From positions 34,992,635 to 35,056,634 of the forward strand of contig NC_060063.1 of assembly GCF_020283565.1 (NCBI RefSeq): 64,000 bases of DNA. The letters are read 5' to 3'. The notes beneath the pieces were generated by a model. The model was not told where the DNA came from, searched no databases, and was given only the letters and a program-made list of their open reading frames with translations. The DNA is from Trifolium pratense (Eukaryota > Streptophyta > Magnoliopsida > Fabales > Fabaceae). Below are positions 24,301 to 34,910 of the stretch, in pieces; position 1 is the first letter of the stretch, and every line of letters begins with the position of its first letter. Made by a program: the position numbers and the translations under genes.

Positions 24301-25770
24301 TTCCGGAAATACATCGGGAAATTCACAAACAACCGGTAACTCTTCCACCTTAACTTCACCTTCCATCTTCAAGGATGCAAACAACGCATACACCTCTACA
24401 GGTTCCTTCAACGACTCTACTACTTCCTTCTTACTCATCAAATGCAAACTCTCCTCCGGTTTAGGAAATACAACGGTCTTCTCGCAACAATTGATATGGA
24501 CTCGATTAAATATCAACCAGTTCATACCAAAGATAACATCTATTCCACTAAGTTGGATACACACTAGGTCCATTCCAAAGTGTCTACCAAACACGGTTAC
24601 GGGACAGTCACGACATACGAGACGGGTAGTTACAGAACCATTAGCAGGAGTTTCTATTTCCATACGACCAGACATTTCTGACACAGGTATACTAAGACGC
24701 TTCATGCAATCAACGGATATAAAAGAATGTGTTGCTCCCGTATCAATAATCGCAATTAAAGGAGTGTTATAGATGAAACACGTACCTCTAATGAGATTAT
24801 CTCCCTGATCCGCATCATCTCCACTCAAGGCAAACACCTTTCCCATAGTCTTCTTCGGCTTCTTGCACATAGGACTCTTGTGACCCTCTTCGCCACAATT
24901 GAAACAAGTCACTTTCACTTGACACACATCCGACTTGTGTCCCAATCTCCCACAATTAAAACACTTGTCCACCTTCTTTGGGCACTCATAAGACTTATGA
25001 CCCAACTCACCACACTTGTAGCATTGTCCACCACCTCTCTTCTTTCCCCCACTATTCTCAACAACTTTCTTCCCCTTGTCACCATAGGGCTTCCCACGGT
25101 CTTGACCTCTTCCTCTTTTGTCACTCATGGTCTTGTAGTAGTTAGTCTTGGCCTTTCCATCATCATCACAAATACGGCACTTATCCACCAAAGTTGCAAA
25201 GTCTCGGATTTGAGAAAATCCGATAAGATGCTTGATGTCCGGGCGCAACCCACTTTCAAACTTGACACACTTAGCCTCCTCAGCGTCCACGGTGTTGTAG
25301 TGTGGACTAAACGCACAACGTTCTTCAAACTTCGCGGAATACTCCGCCACAGACATGTTCCCTTGCTTGAGCTCCATGAACTCCACCACTTTCTTGTTCC
25401 TAATATCAGCCGGAAAGTACTTCCTCAAGAACTCTCCCTTGAACATCTCCCAAGTGATTACCACACCACCAATTCCCATCCTTAGCTTAGCATTCTTCCA
25501 CCACTTGTTAGCTTCCTCACGAAGTACATAAGTACCCAAGGTCAACTTACTCTCCTCGGTACACCTCATAGCCTCAAAGACAATCTCAACTTCCTCTACC
25601 CACTTGACAGCAGCATCTGGAGCATAGCCTCCAGTGAAAAGTGTCGGATTATGCCTCATGAATCTCTCTAACCTCATCTCATCTTCCCTCCCGGGTTGAT
25701 GATCTCTAGCCACGATGTTGGTCAAAGTAGCTATCGCATCTGCCATCTGATTGTTAGCCCTTCCAGCCAT
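21379..25770 (-). CDS. Ty3-type gag-pol polyprotein of F, intact
   Basis: The protein is about 1463 residues from the ATG at 25770 (MAGRANNQ); the open frame extends 12 bases upstream without ATG. Domains in order: retrotransposon gag (about 40-200); three CX2CX4HX4C knuckles (about 248-310: [14 protein letters not shown] and two more); aspartic protease with DTGATHSFI (about 342); reverse transcriptase with the FIDD form of the active site ([11 protein letters not shown], about 665); RNase H ([13 protein letters not shown], about 811); integrase HHCC zinc site (about 1030-1070) and DDE core ([15 protein letters not shown], then Glu in SERT, about 1092-1193). A C-terminal segment (VKVVW...ATWELE...YPELF, about 1410-1450) resembles the chromodomain-like tail of Tekay-type chromoviruses. 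Gag and pol share one frame with no stop, and the last codons lie inside the 3' LTR. It is the best candidate here for an active element. Confidence 0.95.
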   Translation of the reverse strand: MAGRANNQMADAIATLTNIVARDHQPGREDEMRLERFMRHNPTLFTGGYAPDAAVKWVEEVEIVFEAMRCTEESKLTLGTYVLREEANKWWKNAKLRMGIGGVVITWEMFKGEFLRKYFPADIRNKKVVEFMELKQGNMSVAEYSAKFEERCAFSPHYNTVDAEEAKCVKFESGLRPDIKHLIGFSQIRDFATLVDKCRICDDDGKAKTNYYKTMSDKRGRGQDRGKPYGDKGKKVVENSGGKKRGGGQCYKCGELGHKSYECPKKVDKCFNCGRLGHKSDVCQVKVTCFNCGEEGHKSPMCKKPKKTMGKVFALSGDDADQGDNLIRGTCFIYNTPLIAIIDTGATHSFISVDCMKRLSIPVSEMSGRMEIETPANGSVTTRLVCRDCPVTVFGRHFGMDLVCIQLSGIDVIFGMNWLIFNRVHINCCEKTVVFPKPEESLHLMSKKEVVESLKEPVEVYALFASLKMEGEVKVEELPVVCEFPDVFPEDVSDVPPKREVEFTIDLVPSTSPISMAPYRMSASELNELKKQLEELLEKKFIRPSVSPWGAPVLLVKKKEGSMRLCIDYRQLNKVTIKNKYPLPRIDDLMDQLVGACVFSKIDLRSGYHQIRVKTEDIPKTAFRTRYGHYEYSVMPFGVTNAPGVFMEYMNRIFHSFLDKFVVVFIDDILVYSKSEEEHKEHLRIVLQVLKEKKLYAKLSKCEFWLKEVSFLGHVISSGGIAVDPAKVDAVLQWGTPESVSEIRSFLGLAGYYRRFIEGFSKLALPLTQLTRKDQAFVWDVKCEESFQELKKRLTTAPVLILPDAKESFVVYCDASKMGLGGVLMQKGQVVAYASRQLKVHERNYPTHDLELAAVVFSLKVWRHYLYGSKFEVFSDHKSLKYLFDQKELNMRQRRWLEFLKDYDFDLSYHPGKANVVADALSRKSLHMSSLMVKELELIEEFRDLSLVCEVTPKSVKLGMLKLTNPFLENIKECQKTDKKLMEKLAIVVEEGKEANFKVDENGVVRFHGRVCVPDVPEMKKMILEEGHRSGMSIHPGVTKMYQDLKKLFWWPGMKRQISEFVYACLVCQKSKIEHQKPSGLLQPLFIPEWKWDSIAMDFVGGLPKTTKGYEVIWVVVDRLTKCAHFIAIKKGTLVPKLAEIYVEQIVKLHGIPSSIVSDRDPRFTSRFWESLQEALGTKLRLSSAYHPKTDDQSERTIQSLEDLLRACVLEQGVSWDSCLPLIEFTYNNSFHSSIGMAPFEALYGRRCRTPLCWFESGESMILGPEIVQETTKKIRMIREKMKASQSRQKSYHDKRRKDIEFQEGDHVFLRVTSTTGIGRALKSRKLTSKFIGPYQILKRVGKVAYRIALPPSLANLHDVFHVSQLRKYVRDPSHVIESDDVQVRDDLTVEVVPLRIEGREVKRLRNKDIASVKVVWGGPAGENATWELESKMMSSYPELFPGNFRGRKFFKEGRVVTTKFSN
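21404..21417 (-). other. Polypurine tract of F
   Basis: The minus strand reads AAGGAGGGTAGAGT immediately before the 3' LTR (TGTAACGACC). Here it also encodes codons near the end of gag-pol. The equivalent in E is AAGTGGGGGAGAGT. Confidence 0.8.
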
Positions 25771-25890
25771 GATCCTGAACAACCAACCAATCCAAGAACA
25801 GACTTAGAAAGGTAATATCAACAGTGTTATCTCTACACAAGTTGAATATATGGGTAACTAATCCTAATTGGTTCCACATGAACCGACCTT

Positions 25891-25902
25891 GCTCTGATAC
25901 CA
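25891..25902 (-). other. Primer-binding site of F
   Basis: The minus strand reads TGGTATCAGAGC, complementary to initiator methionine tRNA, four bases from the 5' LTR start at 25907. The leader between it and the gag ATG at 25770 is about 120 bases. Confidence 0.92.
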
Positions 25903-25906
25903 CTAT

Positions 25907-28024
25907 TGTAACACCCAAACCCCTTAACGCGTATTTATTGAATATAAATAAATAAAACACTTAAGAAAATTCAGGCGTCACATGATATAATACAAAACCA
26001 CGGCATAATTAAATCAATCATGCTAGCACAGCGGAAATTAAAAACGATATTTATCATAATGTATATCATACAATGATCATAATTGTTCACACAATATCCC
26101 TAGGCTCTAGGCCATATCAACAAGGATATTATGTTTACAACCCAAAAGATAGGATTAGCAAAGTTAAATATGCTATCACGGGCTTAGATACAAATCAAGC
26201 GAATATCCCAACACGGTATTACACCTAATCAGAGCAACTCTATACAACCCGTCAAAAGAGATATACAAATATATCTAAAGGAGTAGTCTAAGCTAAACTC
26301 CTCACCAAAAAGCGCACTACACGAGCACGAGCAACCTCTAACTTTGATCGGGATCCTCAACCTGAGAATCTGAACCCCCAACGGTCCAGCACATAACACA
26401 AAGCATGAGAGTTAGATCACATAATCAAAATATAAGTGTAAGCAAAAGGTACTTAAACACTCCTTCAACAACAACAAGCATATTCATAATTTATAAACAT
26501 GCATCACCATTAACTACTCAATTACAAGTTCTAAACATGTATAATCAAGTACCAAATAATCAATCTACAACTCATTACACTTAGCCAAATTATATGTCAC
26601 ATATCACTTATCAAGTAATGCACACACATATAACCAAATGCAACTCTAATGCTTCAACTTCATGAATGTCAATCCTAGACATTACTAATGCATGTGGTAC
26701 CATCTTCTTTATTAGAGTATCTCACCTCTAATATCCTTCTTTATCGGATAAATATAATCCGATATACTTCTTTATTGGAATATCCAATATCCTATTTAAT
26801 TCATGAATGCATGTATATGTGTTCATGAATTCACTCACAAATAATTAGCATAAGCTCTTCATTTACTATGTGGAACACTATCCAACATACTTCATCATTA
26901 AGATTTAACAAAACCTTAATATTCTTCATTTATACTTCATACATGATTAACAATCATTATAAGCTTCAACAAGCATCAACAAGCATCAACAATCATCAAC
27001 AATCATGTAAGAATAAGCCACTGATTGAAAATACATGCAAAGGAAGACAGCAGATGAAAAATTGGTGAAAACTGCAGTATTTCCGCCTGGGGCGGAAATT
27101 TTTTACGTTTGAGGCGTAAGTTTACGTTTTAGGCGCAAAAATTTACGTTTGAGGCGTAAGTTTACGTTTTAGGCGCAAAAATTTACGTTTGAGGCGCAGA
27201 AAAGTCTGAAAGGTTGGCTGCTCACTGCTCTTCCGTTTCAGGCGGAAATTATTGCGCCTGAGGCGGAAAAACATGCGTTTTCTACACAAAAACGCCCAAA
27301 AATCTCATTTTTCATGTTATAAATCCCAAAAGAGTTTGTATTCAAGCAAAACAAACATATCTAAACACAAAAGGACGGTTCATTTCTCAGATCTACGCCA
27401 TAAACATCGAAAAAGTAAAGATTGACACTTTTTCATCAAAACTCTCAAGAACACAAAGTTCTTGAGTTTAATCCATTAGAAAGCTCGTTTTAACCATTAT
27501 TTCCGTTCATTAATCATGTTACAAGCATGTTAAACATATTAAGAACCTTAGGAACGATTTCCATCAAGAAAATCCATTCCAATCTAAAACGAAAATGGGG
27601 TGGAGGAAGTTCGGGTAAGGAGAAATCGACATTCTCCCCTTCCTCGAATCACCCACGACTATGGAACCTACTCTCATACCTGGATTCGAAGAAAACTCGA
27701 AGATTTGATCTTGATTCTCCTCACTTTCCTTTGCCCTAGCTCTTGAGCTCTCTTCTCTCTCCAACTCTCTCTCAAGAACACAAAACTATGAGAAATGAAA
27801 TGTTCTCTTCTCCCCCTCATGGCCATATGGCGCCACCTCACACACACAAGGCCCATTGGGCCTCAAGCCCAATTGGCTTGGCCCAATAACACGATAACTC
27901 TCACTATCGCTTAATAACTAAAGTATTCGATAAATAACTCTAGTTATTAACTTAATTAAAATTTCTACGTTAATAAAATATTTTAACACATAAAAATTAT
28001 TAATTTGAAAATTGGGTCGTTACA
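25907..28024 (-). repeat. 5' LTR of Ty3 element F
   Basis: This LTR is 2118 bp, the same length as the 3' LTR, with a constant offset of 6621. The hairpin array lies at 26710-26920, the cassette at about 27079-27272 and the TGGGCY cluster at 27849-27887. It should hold the promoter that drives gag-pol. Confidence 0.93.
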
Positions 28025-28029
28025 ATTTC

Positions 28030-30190
28030 CTTCTTCAGACACCCACAAGTAACAATTGTCTTTGGACCTTACTCCCTTCATTATCAGTCTTCCTTCTTCA
28101 AATGTAACAAGACATTCTGATTGTGTGAAGTTCACCTTCATGCCTTGGTCACATAATTGACTGATGCTAATCAAATTGGCTGTAAGTCCTTTTACTAACA
28201 GAACATTGTCTAAGTTTGGTAACCCATTATCAATTAGGTTCCCAATTCCTTTTATTTCTCCCTTAGCTCCATCTCCAAATGTTACAAAGCTTGTGGCATA
28301 GGACCTTAGGTTGGCTAGATACCCTTCCACTCCAGTCATGTGTCTAGAGCATCCACTGTCAAAATACCAATCTTGTCTAGATGATGCCCGCAGTGATGTA
28401 TGAGCTATCAGGCTTACACCATCTTCCTTCTTCTTCCACTCTTTCTTGACATTCACGTTCTCAGATTTGGGTTCAAGTGGCCGTGAATTCTGTGGATAGC
28501 CGTACAGTTTGTAGCAATAAGGTCTAATGTGCCCTTTCCTACCACAATAATGACACCTCCAATTCCTTCTTTTAGTCCTAGACCTTGACCTGTTGTATCG
28601 ATGGTGAGGTGGGTGTTGAGGCATCGAGTTAGTCTGGACATGCTGCTTGGGTTTTAACCATGTGTCAGTTCCCTGATGTGTGGGAGGATGAGGAGGTAGT
28701 AACCCACCACTAACAGGAAAAGTTTTATCAATGGGAGTAGTGATTGTAGCTTTGTTGTAACCCATTTCTTGATCCACTATCTCGTAATCAAAGCCAATAG
28801 GTTTCTTACCAGCACTTTGTTTTAGCAGCATGGCTTGAAACTTTTCTTCTCCTGATGCAAAGACTCTAACTTGTTTTCTAGCATGCTCCAAGTCTTCATT
28901 CAGCTTTTCAATCTCTTTGTTGAGAGTCTTAATTATATCCAGACATTCATTCTTCTCGGCCTGTAGTTGACAATTCGCCTTCTTTTGTTTTTCCAAGGCT
29001 TTGCAGAATTCATTGCTCCTGATGAATAAGTCCTTATAGGTAGCCAGAAGTTCTTCATATGATGTTTCATCGCATGATTCAGCATCAGATTCATAGACAC
29101 CTGTCAATGCATTGACAAGTTTAGCAGATTCACCTTCATCTTCTTCTGAATCATCCTCATCTGACCAAGTAACAGCAAGACTCTTCTTCTTCTTCAGAAA
29201 TGTAGGGCATTCAGATTTGATATGACCAAATCCTTCGCACTCATGACACTGAACTCCTCTAGATGAAGTACTTTTGTCATCACTTCTGGTCCTCCTTTGA
29301 CTAGATACAGGTTTGTTGAAGTCAGATTTGGTGCTTGGACCATTGAACTTATTGTTGAAGTCAGATTTGGTACTTGGACCATTGAATTTATTTCTTTTAT
29401 CCATCCTCTTCATGATACGGTTGAACTATCTTCCAAGTAACACCATGGCTTCAGATAAACTTTCATCACTCTCCATATCTATCTCATCATCTTCTGCAGT
29501 ATTAGAAGTAAAAACCAAACTTTTGTTTTTCTTCTCTTTTCTTTGGTTTATGCTCATCTCATAGGTTTGAAGTGAGCCTATTAGTTCATCCACTTGAATG
29601 TTGGCCAGATCCTGAGATTCTTCTATTGCTGTTACTTTCATGTCAAACCTCTTAGGTAGAGATCTGAGGATTTTGCTCACCAGCTTTTCATCTGATATGG
29701 GTTCTCCCAAGGCATCAAATGAATTTGCAAATTCTAAAATATTCATGTGAAAGTCATGAATAGTCTCTTCTTCCTTCATACTCAGGTTTTCAAAGTTTGT
29801 GCGAAGCATCTGAAGTTTGGACAGCTTTACCTTGTTGGTTCCTTCATGTGCTTTCCTGAGTATTTCCCATGCCTGTTTGGCCACAGTGCATCGTTTAACA
29901 AGTCTGAACATGTTGATGTCCACCCCATTGAATATGGCATTCAAGGCTTTTGAATTTCCCAGAGCTAAGTCATCCTCGTCTTTAGAATAGTCTTTATTAG
30001 GCTTGATTTCACCTGTTACCTTTCCATCCTTATCAATGACCATTGGGGGTTCCCATCCATTTTCTACAGCTTTCCATGTTCTGCTATCAATGGATTTAAG
30101 AAACACCATCATCTTAGCTTTCCAGTAATCATAGTTCTCAGGCCCAGTTAGCAGTGGTGGTTTAGAAACCGTTCCTCCTTCCTTGTCCAT
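28030..30190 (-). pseudogene. Copia D gag and protease part of gag-pol
   Basis: Starting MDKEGG at 30190, the gag (UBN2-type, PPLLTGPENYDYWKAKM) stays open for 254 codons to an amber TAG at 29426-29428, where copia A has Gln (GRQFNK). The same frame then continues with a knuckle ([14 protein letters not shown]), a coiled-coil stretch, a second knuckle ([14 protein letters not shown]), the protease ([13 protein letters not shown]) and the start of the pre-integrase domain, where element F is inserted. The CAG to TAG change is the only stop in this part. Such a change fits deamination of a methylated C, though that is inference. Confidence 0.88.
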
Positions 30191-30244
30191 CTCACCAGAA
30201 ATTTCCGTCCCTGAAGCTCACCCTGAGTTTTGAGCAGGGTGCCT

Positions 30245-30256
30245 GCTCTGATGCCA
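30245..30256 (-). other. Primer-binding site of copia D
   Basis: The minus strand reads TGGCATCAGAGC, the methionine-tRNA complement with one base different from the Ty3 elements' site. It is two bases from the LTR start at 30259. A and C have the same variant. Confidence 0.88.
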
Positions 30257-30258
30257 AT

Positions 30259-31269
30259 TGAAATTCTGGCACACTAGTGTTAAGATGTTGTACTCAACGC
30301 TTCACCACTATAATACACTTTTAATGCGTGAATCAATGATCCAACATCCAACCGCGCATACACAAGGAATAATAAACTTAACAAACTGAAAATAAATTAA
30401 CACAGTAATTTGTTAACCCAGTTCAGCATAAGCCTACTCTGGGGGATACCAATCCAGGAGTGAATCCACTATGATAGTATTAGTTTGAAGCCCTCAATAA
30501 ACCTCCCGTTTATGACTTCTCACCTAACCACCACCCGTGCTATATCCTACCTAAGACACACCTAGGTATGAGAACCTCCGCTCACCTCCTCTTGACCACA
30601 GCCACTGTGATCGTACAATTCTAGATTTAATATGTGAAGACACACTTCATAAAACACTCACACCACTTCCGTGCTTAAAAGCTTTGGAATGATATACACA
30701 CACTATCTCCTTGCTTAGAAGCTCCAGAGATATTACAATGCACAAACACACAGTTCCTAGTCTAGTGGGAAATCAACACAAGACTTAGAACACAATAGAC
30801 ACAATACTAAAACCTAAACTCACGCTTTGTAAGACTCTAATCTGGTTTCAGTGACTTGAACAATGGTGTCAACATTCTTTAAATAACCTTCACTAGCTCA
30901 GGCTAGGTCTTCAATTAGGCTTCAATAGCATAGCTTGATTAATGGTTCCTTCAAGGAATATTCTTCAATTAAAATGTTTTGTTTCCTTAACTTGAAGATC
31001 TGATTAGCAAGCAAAACTTGATCACGAGATCCATTAATAATTATGCGTGACAACGCTCCTTATCACAAATGAACATTTATTATGGATTCCATATTTAGAA
31101 CTTAGGCGCGAGATCTCACCATACACAGGCCCGGCCTACTGGATGTGGTATCCAATGTTGAAGCATTGTACCGAACATCTTGCTTAAACTGGATGGTGGA
31201 AGCATGTAGTTCCACATCAGGAAAGATCACATGTTTTAGCAAAATGAGGCCAACCATACAACGCCAACA
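30259..31269 (-). repeat. 5' LTR of copia D
   Basis: This LTR is 1011 bp and matches 10404-11414 except about four substitutions. A TATA-like TATTTAAAG on the minus strand lies near 30875-30885. CTCAC follows at 31270-31274. Confidence 0.92.
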
Positions 31270-31274
31270 CTCAC

Positions 31275-31481
31275 TATGCCCTTATGGGCGCCTCCTCACA
31301 CTCACAAGGCCCATTGGGCCTCAAGCCCAATTGGCTTGGCCCAATAACGCGTTAACTCACTTTACTCGCTTAATAACTAAAGTACTCGATAAATAACCCT
31401 AGTTATTAACTTAATAAAATGCCACGTTAAATAAAATATTTTAACACATAAAAATAATAATATGAAAATTGGGTCGTTACA
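31275..31481 (-). repeat. 5' LTR of element E, second segment
   Basis: This is the far end of the LTR broken by copia D. It includes the TGGGCY cluster (31308-31345) and the terminal GGGTCGTTACA. Together with 8415-10403 it gives one full LTR of about 2.2 kb. ATGCA at 31482-31486 closes element E. Confidence 0.92.
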
Positions 31482-31570
31482 ATGCACTCAGAAGGTGCTA
31501 AATCCAGGGCACAGAAACCCACAAATCAATTAACAAAGTGCAGTAAAAAAAATAGTAAAGGATTACAAAA

Positions 31571-32190
31571 TTATTCATCATCACTGCTATCAGACTCATC
31601 ATCCTCATCTGTAGCAGTATCATATCCTTCATCCTCATTAGGTTCACTTGCAGCAGCCACATTTGCACTAGCTTTGACAGGCACCTCATCTGCTTCCAGT
31701 CCTTCAATCATCTTCAGAAATATTTTCTTTTTGTCCTCAAGCTCAGCCTGCTGTTTATCTATCTCCTGACATTGAACCTTTAACCCAGCAATAATCTCCT
31801 TTTTGGTCATAACACCAGCTCCAGCAGCAGATATCCCAACATGATCAGCAACATTATAATTACCAAATAGCTTATGATGAAAGGTGAAACCTGATTCCCT
31901 CTTCTTAGGTGTGTCAGTCACAACCTTGATGTCTGGATATTGGGCCAAGATGATTCCACATAACAAAGATGGAAATGCTATTGGCATTTTCACAGCAGTA
32001 GATCTGATATGCTTAATGGTTTGATCAAAGATAAAAGTGTCATAATCATAGTCAACCTTGGTTCCTACAGCATATATAAATCTACCCAGGTTGGTGGCAA
32101 CATTGGTTGCATGCTTAGTTGGTACCCAATTAGTTGACCCTATCCTATTGAGGATGGCATACTTGACATTCAACTTACTGGTGGGTATCA
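31571..32190 (-). pseudogene. Copia A second ORF, C-terminal part
   Basis: About 206 codons match the end of copia D's second ORF (shared KYAILNRI, NWVPT.HA, ATNLG, then MTKKEII and a coiled coil), ending in an acidic Asp/Ser tail at 31571. The N-terminal part is at 45765-47361, beyond solo LTR B. The two join in frame across the TATCA duplication, so the insertion itself split the gene. The 3' noncoding bases 31487-31570 continue copia A's sequence from 2716. Confidence 0.85.
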
Positions 32191-32676
32191 TGTAACACCC
32201 AAACCCATTATTTATATATTTCTACCTTAGTAAAATCTTTTTCAAAATACGCAACGGAAAATCACATTTAATTTATTGAATGTCGGTTCGAGTATTACAC
32301 TCCTCTACCAAAATAATACTAATGTAGTTAATTAGTAAAAATACTTGTTTATACAAATGTTAAATCAACTAATGTATTTATTAGCTATACAAAACAACCT
32401 AGATAAGGAGACTCTATATACATATAAAACCCCTTTTCCCGTGTCACAATCAGAGCAGAGCTTCACCGACGACTCGACATCGAATACCACAAAACCTGTA
32501 AATCTGGACCCCCAACAGTCCAGCACATAACACATAAAAGAGAGTTAGATAACATACTCAAAATATAAGTGTAAGTAAAGGGTACTTAAACACTTCTTGA
32601 TATTCATGCATAATCATACATTATACATATACATCACCATCATTCATGCATATTCATATATCATGCATATACTTCA

Positions 32677-34418
32677 TGAAGTAGCAAAGTTTTTCACAAG
32701 AAAGGGGGGTTTGAATTGTGAACCTTTAAAAATTGTCCTTTTAAAAATTAGATATCAAAACATACGTTAGAATGATCTCAGAATAAATAACATAAGTTAG
32801 GAGAATGATCTTAGAACGATCTCTGAGCTGCAAACAAAAACAATAAGTGATTTGTGTGTGTTAGTGTTTGCACAAAATTAATATGAGTTTAAGGGAGAGA
32901 AGAGACACAATAATTTTATCCTGGTTCACCCCTTAATAGTATGGGCTACTCCAGTCCCCACGCTCCTGTGAGATTGTCCACTAAGAGATTCTACCGATCT
33001 CAAGATACACTTCTTCTTTGATCTAATCCAAGATCACAATCTTCCAAGCTTCACTTGCTTGATCTACCTAAGTCTTTCCTAGACTTTATGAGGTGTCACT
33101 CAATCAATAGTTACGTATTGACTTGAGCCAATCTTTACAATATTGATAATGGTTTGGATCTTAAAGCTTTCTCACTCAAACTAAGTTGAAAAGCTAGTTA
33201 CAATAAAATCTCTCTTTGTTCACTCAAAATGGATACTGATCCTAGTATGATATTACAATATATGGAGTGAAAGAGATCTTCAAAGAAGAGCTTGAAAACT
33301 TGTATCACAAAGACAAGTAGATTGATTGTTGTAGCTAAAACTCTTGCTCTTCAATGTTGCCAAAGCCTTCCTTTTATAGTTGAACCTTGAGTCTTCAGTT
33401 CCTTGGTCCCAAAGGAAGTTCTCCAACGGCTAGTTGATTCAAAATAGACAGCTCATGCTGAATTGTTGAGTGGATAAGCTCAAACTGATCTTTCTCAGAA
33501 CGTTCTCCCTGCTGTTCTTCATATTTTCACTTAAAAGGGCCAAAATGACAGCTTGCAATGGGCTGTAGCTAGTTGTTCATTGCTTCCTCACCAAGTATAT
33601 CCGTTATAGATCATTTAGGCACGTTTTGGCCAGCTGTAGATGAGCTTGCAACTTCAAAAGCAAAGGACAGTCATTCTCAGCATCATTCTGAGATCGTTCT
33701 CTAATCTGGGCGAATTTTGCACTTGATCTTCAAATGGAGAATGATGCAGACCTGTGGTCAGCTGTAGTGTGAAGGGAATGCAGCTGTGATGTCCTTGCAT
33801 AACTATTCACTTGTCCTTTCCATGTACTTCTTTTTCTTGATTAAGAATTAATCTCTTGGAGAATGTTCATTAAATAATGACATTGAAGGTACATGACAAC
33901 TATGAGTTGAATGTGTGTTGTCTCATCCTTATTGGTCTATGTAATTCTTGTCCAAATATTCTTGATACACCTGATTAGATGATGCCTTGAGAAATTATCA
34001 TGTTGCACATGCTTGATCATTAACTTTGTCCAAAGAGGAAAGTCACTTTCTTTCCAACTTATTCCTTGCCTTAAATGTTCATGAACTGTTGTGATCTTGT
34101 GAGTTAAAACCAAGATAAAGTGCTTCTTTGTCTTGTATATGGTTGACTTAATGAAATAAGTGCTTTTGCATTTATTCTTGTTCATAAGAAGAATGTTGCA
34201 ATTAAACCAGAGATCATTCTCAGACTGATCCTGAAGCTTCTCTTTTTGCCAAAACATAATGAATATCATTGAGATTAGAAGCTTAATTGTTCCTGACTAA
34301 TTAAAACACTCAAGAGCACTTGTTAGATAACAATGAGATCAGAATTACATTTAAAATATAATTAAGATGTTTGTTATCTTTAAAACATCAAATTGGGATT
34401 TTGCATTTTGCCTCAACA
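32677..34418 (-). repeat. 3' LTR of copia C
   Basis: This LTR is 1742 bp. A TATA box (CTATAAAAG on the minus strand) is at 33371-33380. A block about 380-450 bases downstream (32919-33000: GGACTGGAGTAG, then GTGAACCAGGATAA in the sense direction) resembles the one in A and D. A 110-codon frame at 33937-34269 has no recognisable product. Confidence 0.93.
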
Positions 34419-34910
34419 ATCTCCCCCTTTTTGATGATGACAAACTTCTTGAATTATGTTTTAAAAATGGGATTCTGATATAATCAATAAACACAAATAA
34501 ATTGTTTAGTGTTTTAATTTTCAAGCTCCCCCTCAATTCAAGCATCCAATTTTCATAATTGCTTAAGCATAAAGAATTGAGCAAAAACACATAATATGAA
34601 TCAAAATAGATTTCATTAATCATCAAGCTCACAAAGTGAGAATCCAACATGATTTCTAGTTCATGATTAACACATAATGATTCAAGCAAAAGATAAAATA
34701 CAAATCCTAGTTTAGAAAATAAAAACATAGTAGGAGAAGTTCTAATAGTAGCAAAAGGAACTTCCCAAAATATCTAATCCTCTAAACAGGTAAATTAAAA
34801 CATGATTAAGCATTCAAAAAGACAAGTTCAATCTCCCCCTCATTTTCTCAAATCATTCTCCCCCTTTGTCATCATTGAAAAGGGTAGAAAAAAGAGGGTT
34901 GCAGCAGAAG
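34419..34910 (-). other. Copia C 3' noncoding region with polypurine tracts
   Basis: The LTR-adjacent tract (plus strand ATCTCCCCCTTTT) is at 34419-34431. Further CTCCCCCT tracts occur at 34525-34533, 34831-34840 and 34857-34867. No coding. The pattern matches copias A and D. Confidence 0.8.

Larger units (their letters stand above)
19286..28024 (-). mobile_element. Intact Ty3 (chromovirus, Tekay-like) retrotransposon F
   Basis: It has 2118-bp LTRs (19286-21403 and 25907-28024) starting TGTAACACCC and ending GTCGTTACA on the plus strand, and ATTTC duplicated at 19281-19285 and 28025-28029. Primer site 25891-25902, a single open gag-pol (25770-21379) and polypurine tract 21404-21417 are all present. 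The LTRs differ at about three positions by eye (near 19553, 20015 and 21393), so insertion is recent. Every part needed for autonomy is visible. It sits in copia D's pol. Confidence 0.94.
10404..31269 (-). mobile_element. SIRE-type Ty1-copia retrotransposon D, inactive
   Basis: Two 1011-bp LTRs (10404-11414 and 30259-31269), TGAAATTCTGG...CCAACA, are flanked by CTCAC (10399-10403 and 31270-31274). They differ at about four positions by eye. Minus-strand order: primer site 30245-30256, gag-pol from 30190, interrupted by Ty3 element F at 19286-28024, pol end at 16584, second ORF 16337-14127, a noncoding region split by solo LTR G, then the polypurine tract at 11415-11428. It is closely related to A in protein but has a largely different LTR. 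Two in-frame stops and the F insertion inactivate gag-pol. Confidence 0.93.
2717..31481 (-). mobile_element. Ty3-family LTR retrotransposon E, non-autonomous, split by copia D
   Basis: The LTRs begin TGTAACACCC and end GGGTCGTTACA on the plus strand: 2717-4895, and 8415-10403 continued at 31275-31481 after copia D. The target duplication ATGCA is at 2712-2716 and 31482-31486. The primer-binding site at 8401-8412 sets minus orientation. The interior (4896-8414) is only 3.5 kb and holds fragments of a pol related to F, so the element cannot encode its own machinery. The LTRs differ at about 14 positions plus one repeat-unit gain in about 2.18 kb by eye. Confidence 0.9.

Noticed and set aside
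24880..25485. 201-codon plus-strand frame
   Set aside because: Antisense shadow of the zinc-knuckle region of F gag.
33937..34269. 110-codon minus-strand frame, repeated at 43643-43975
   Set aside because: It is LTR sequence of copia C, duplicated with the LTR; no recognisable protein.
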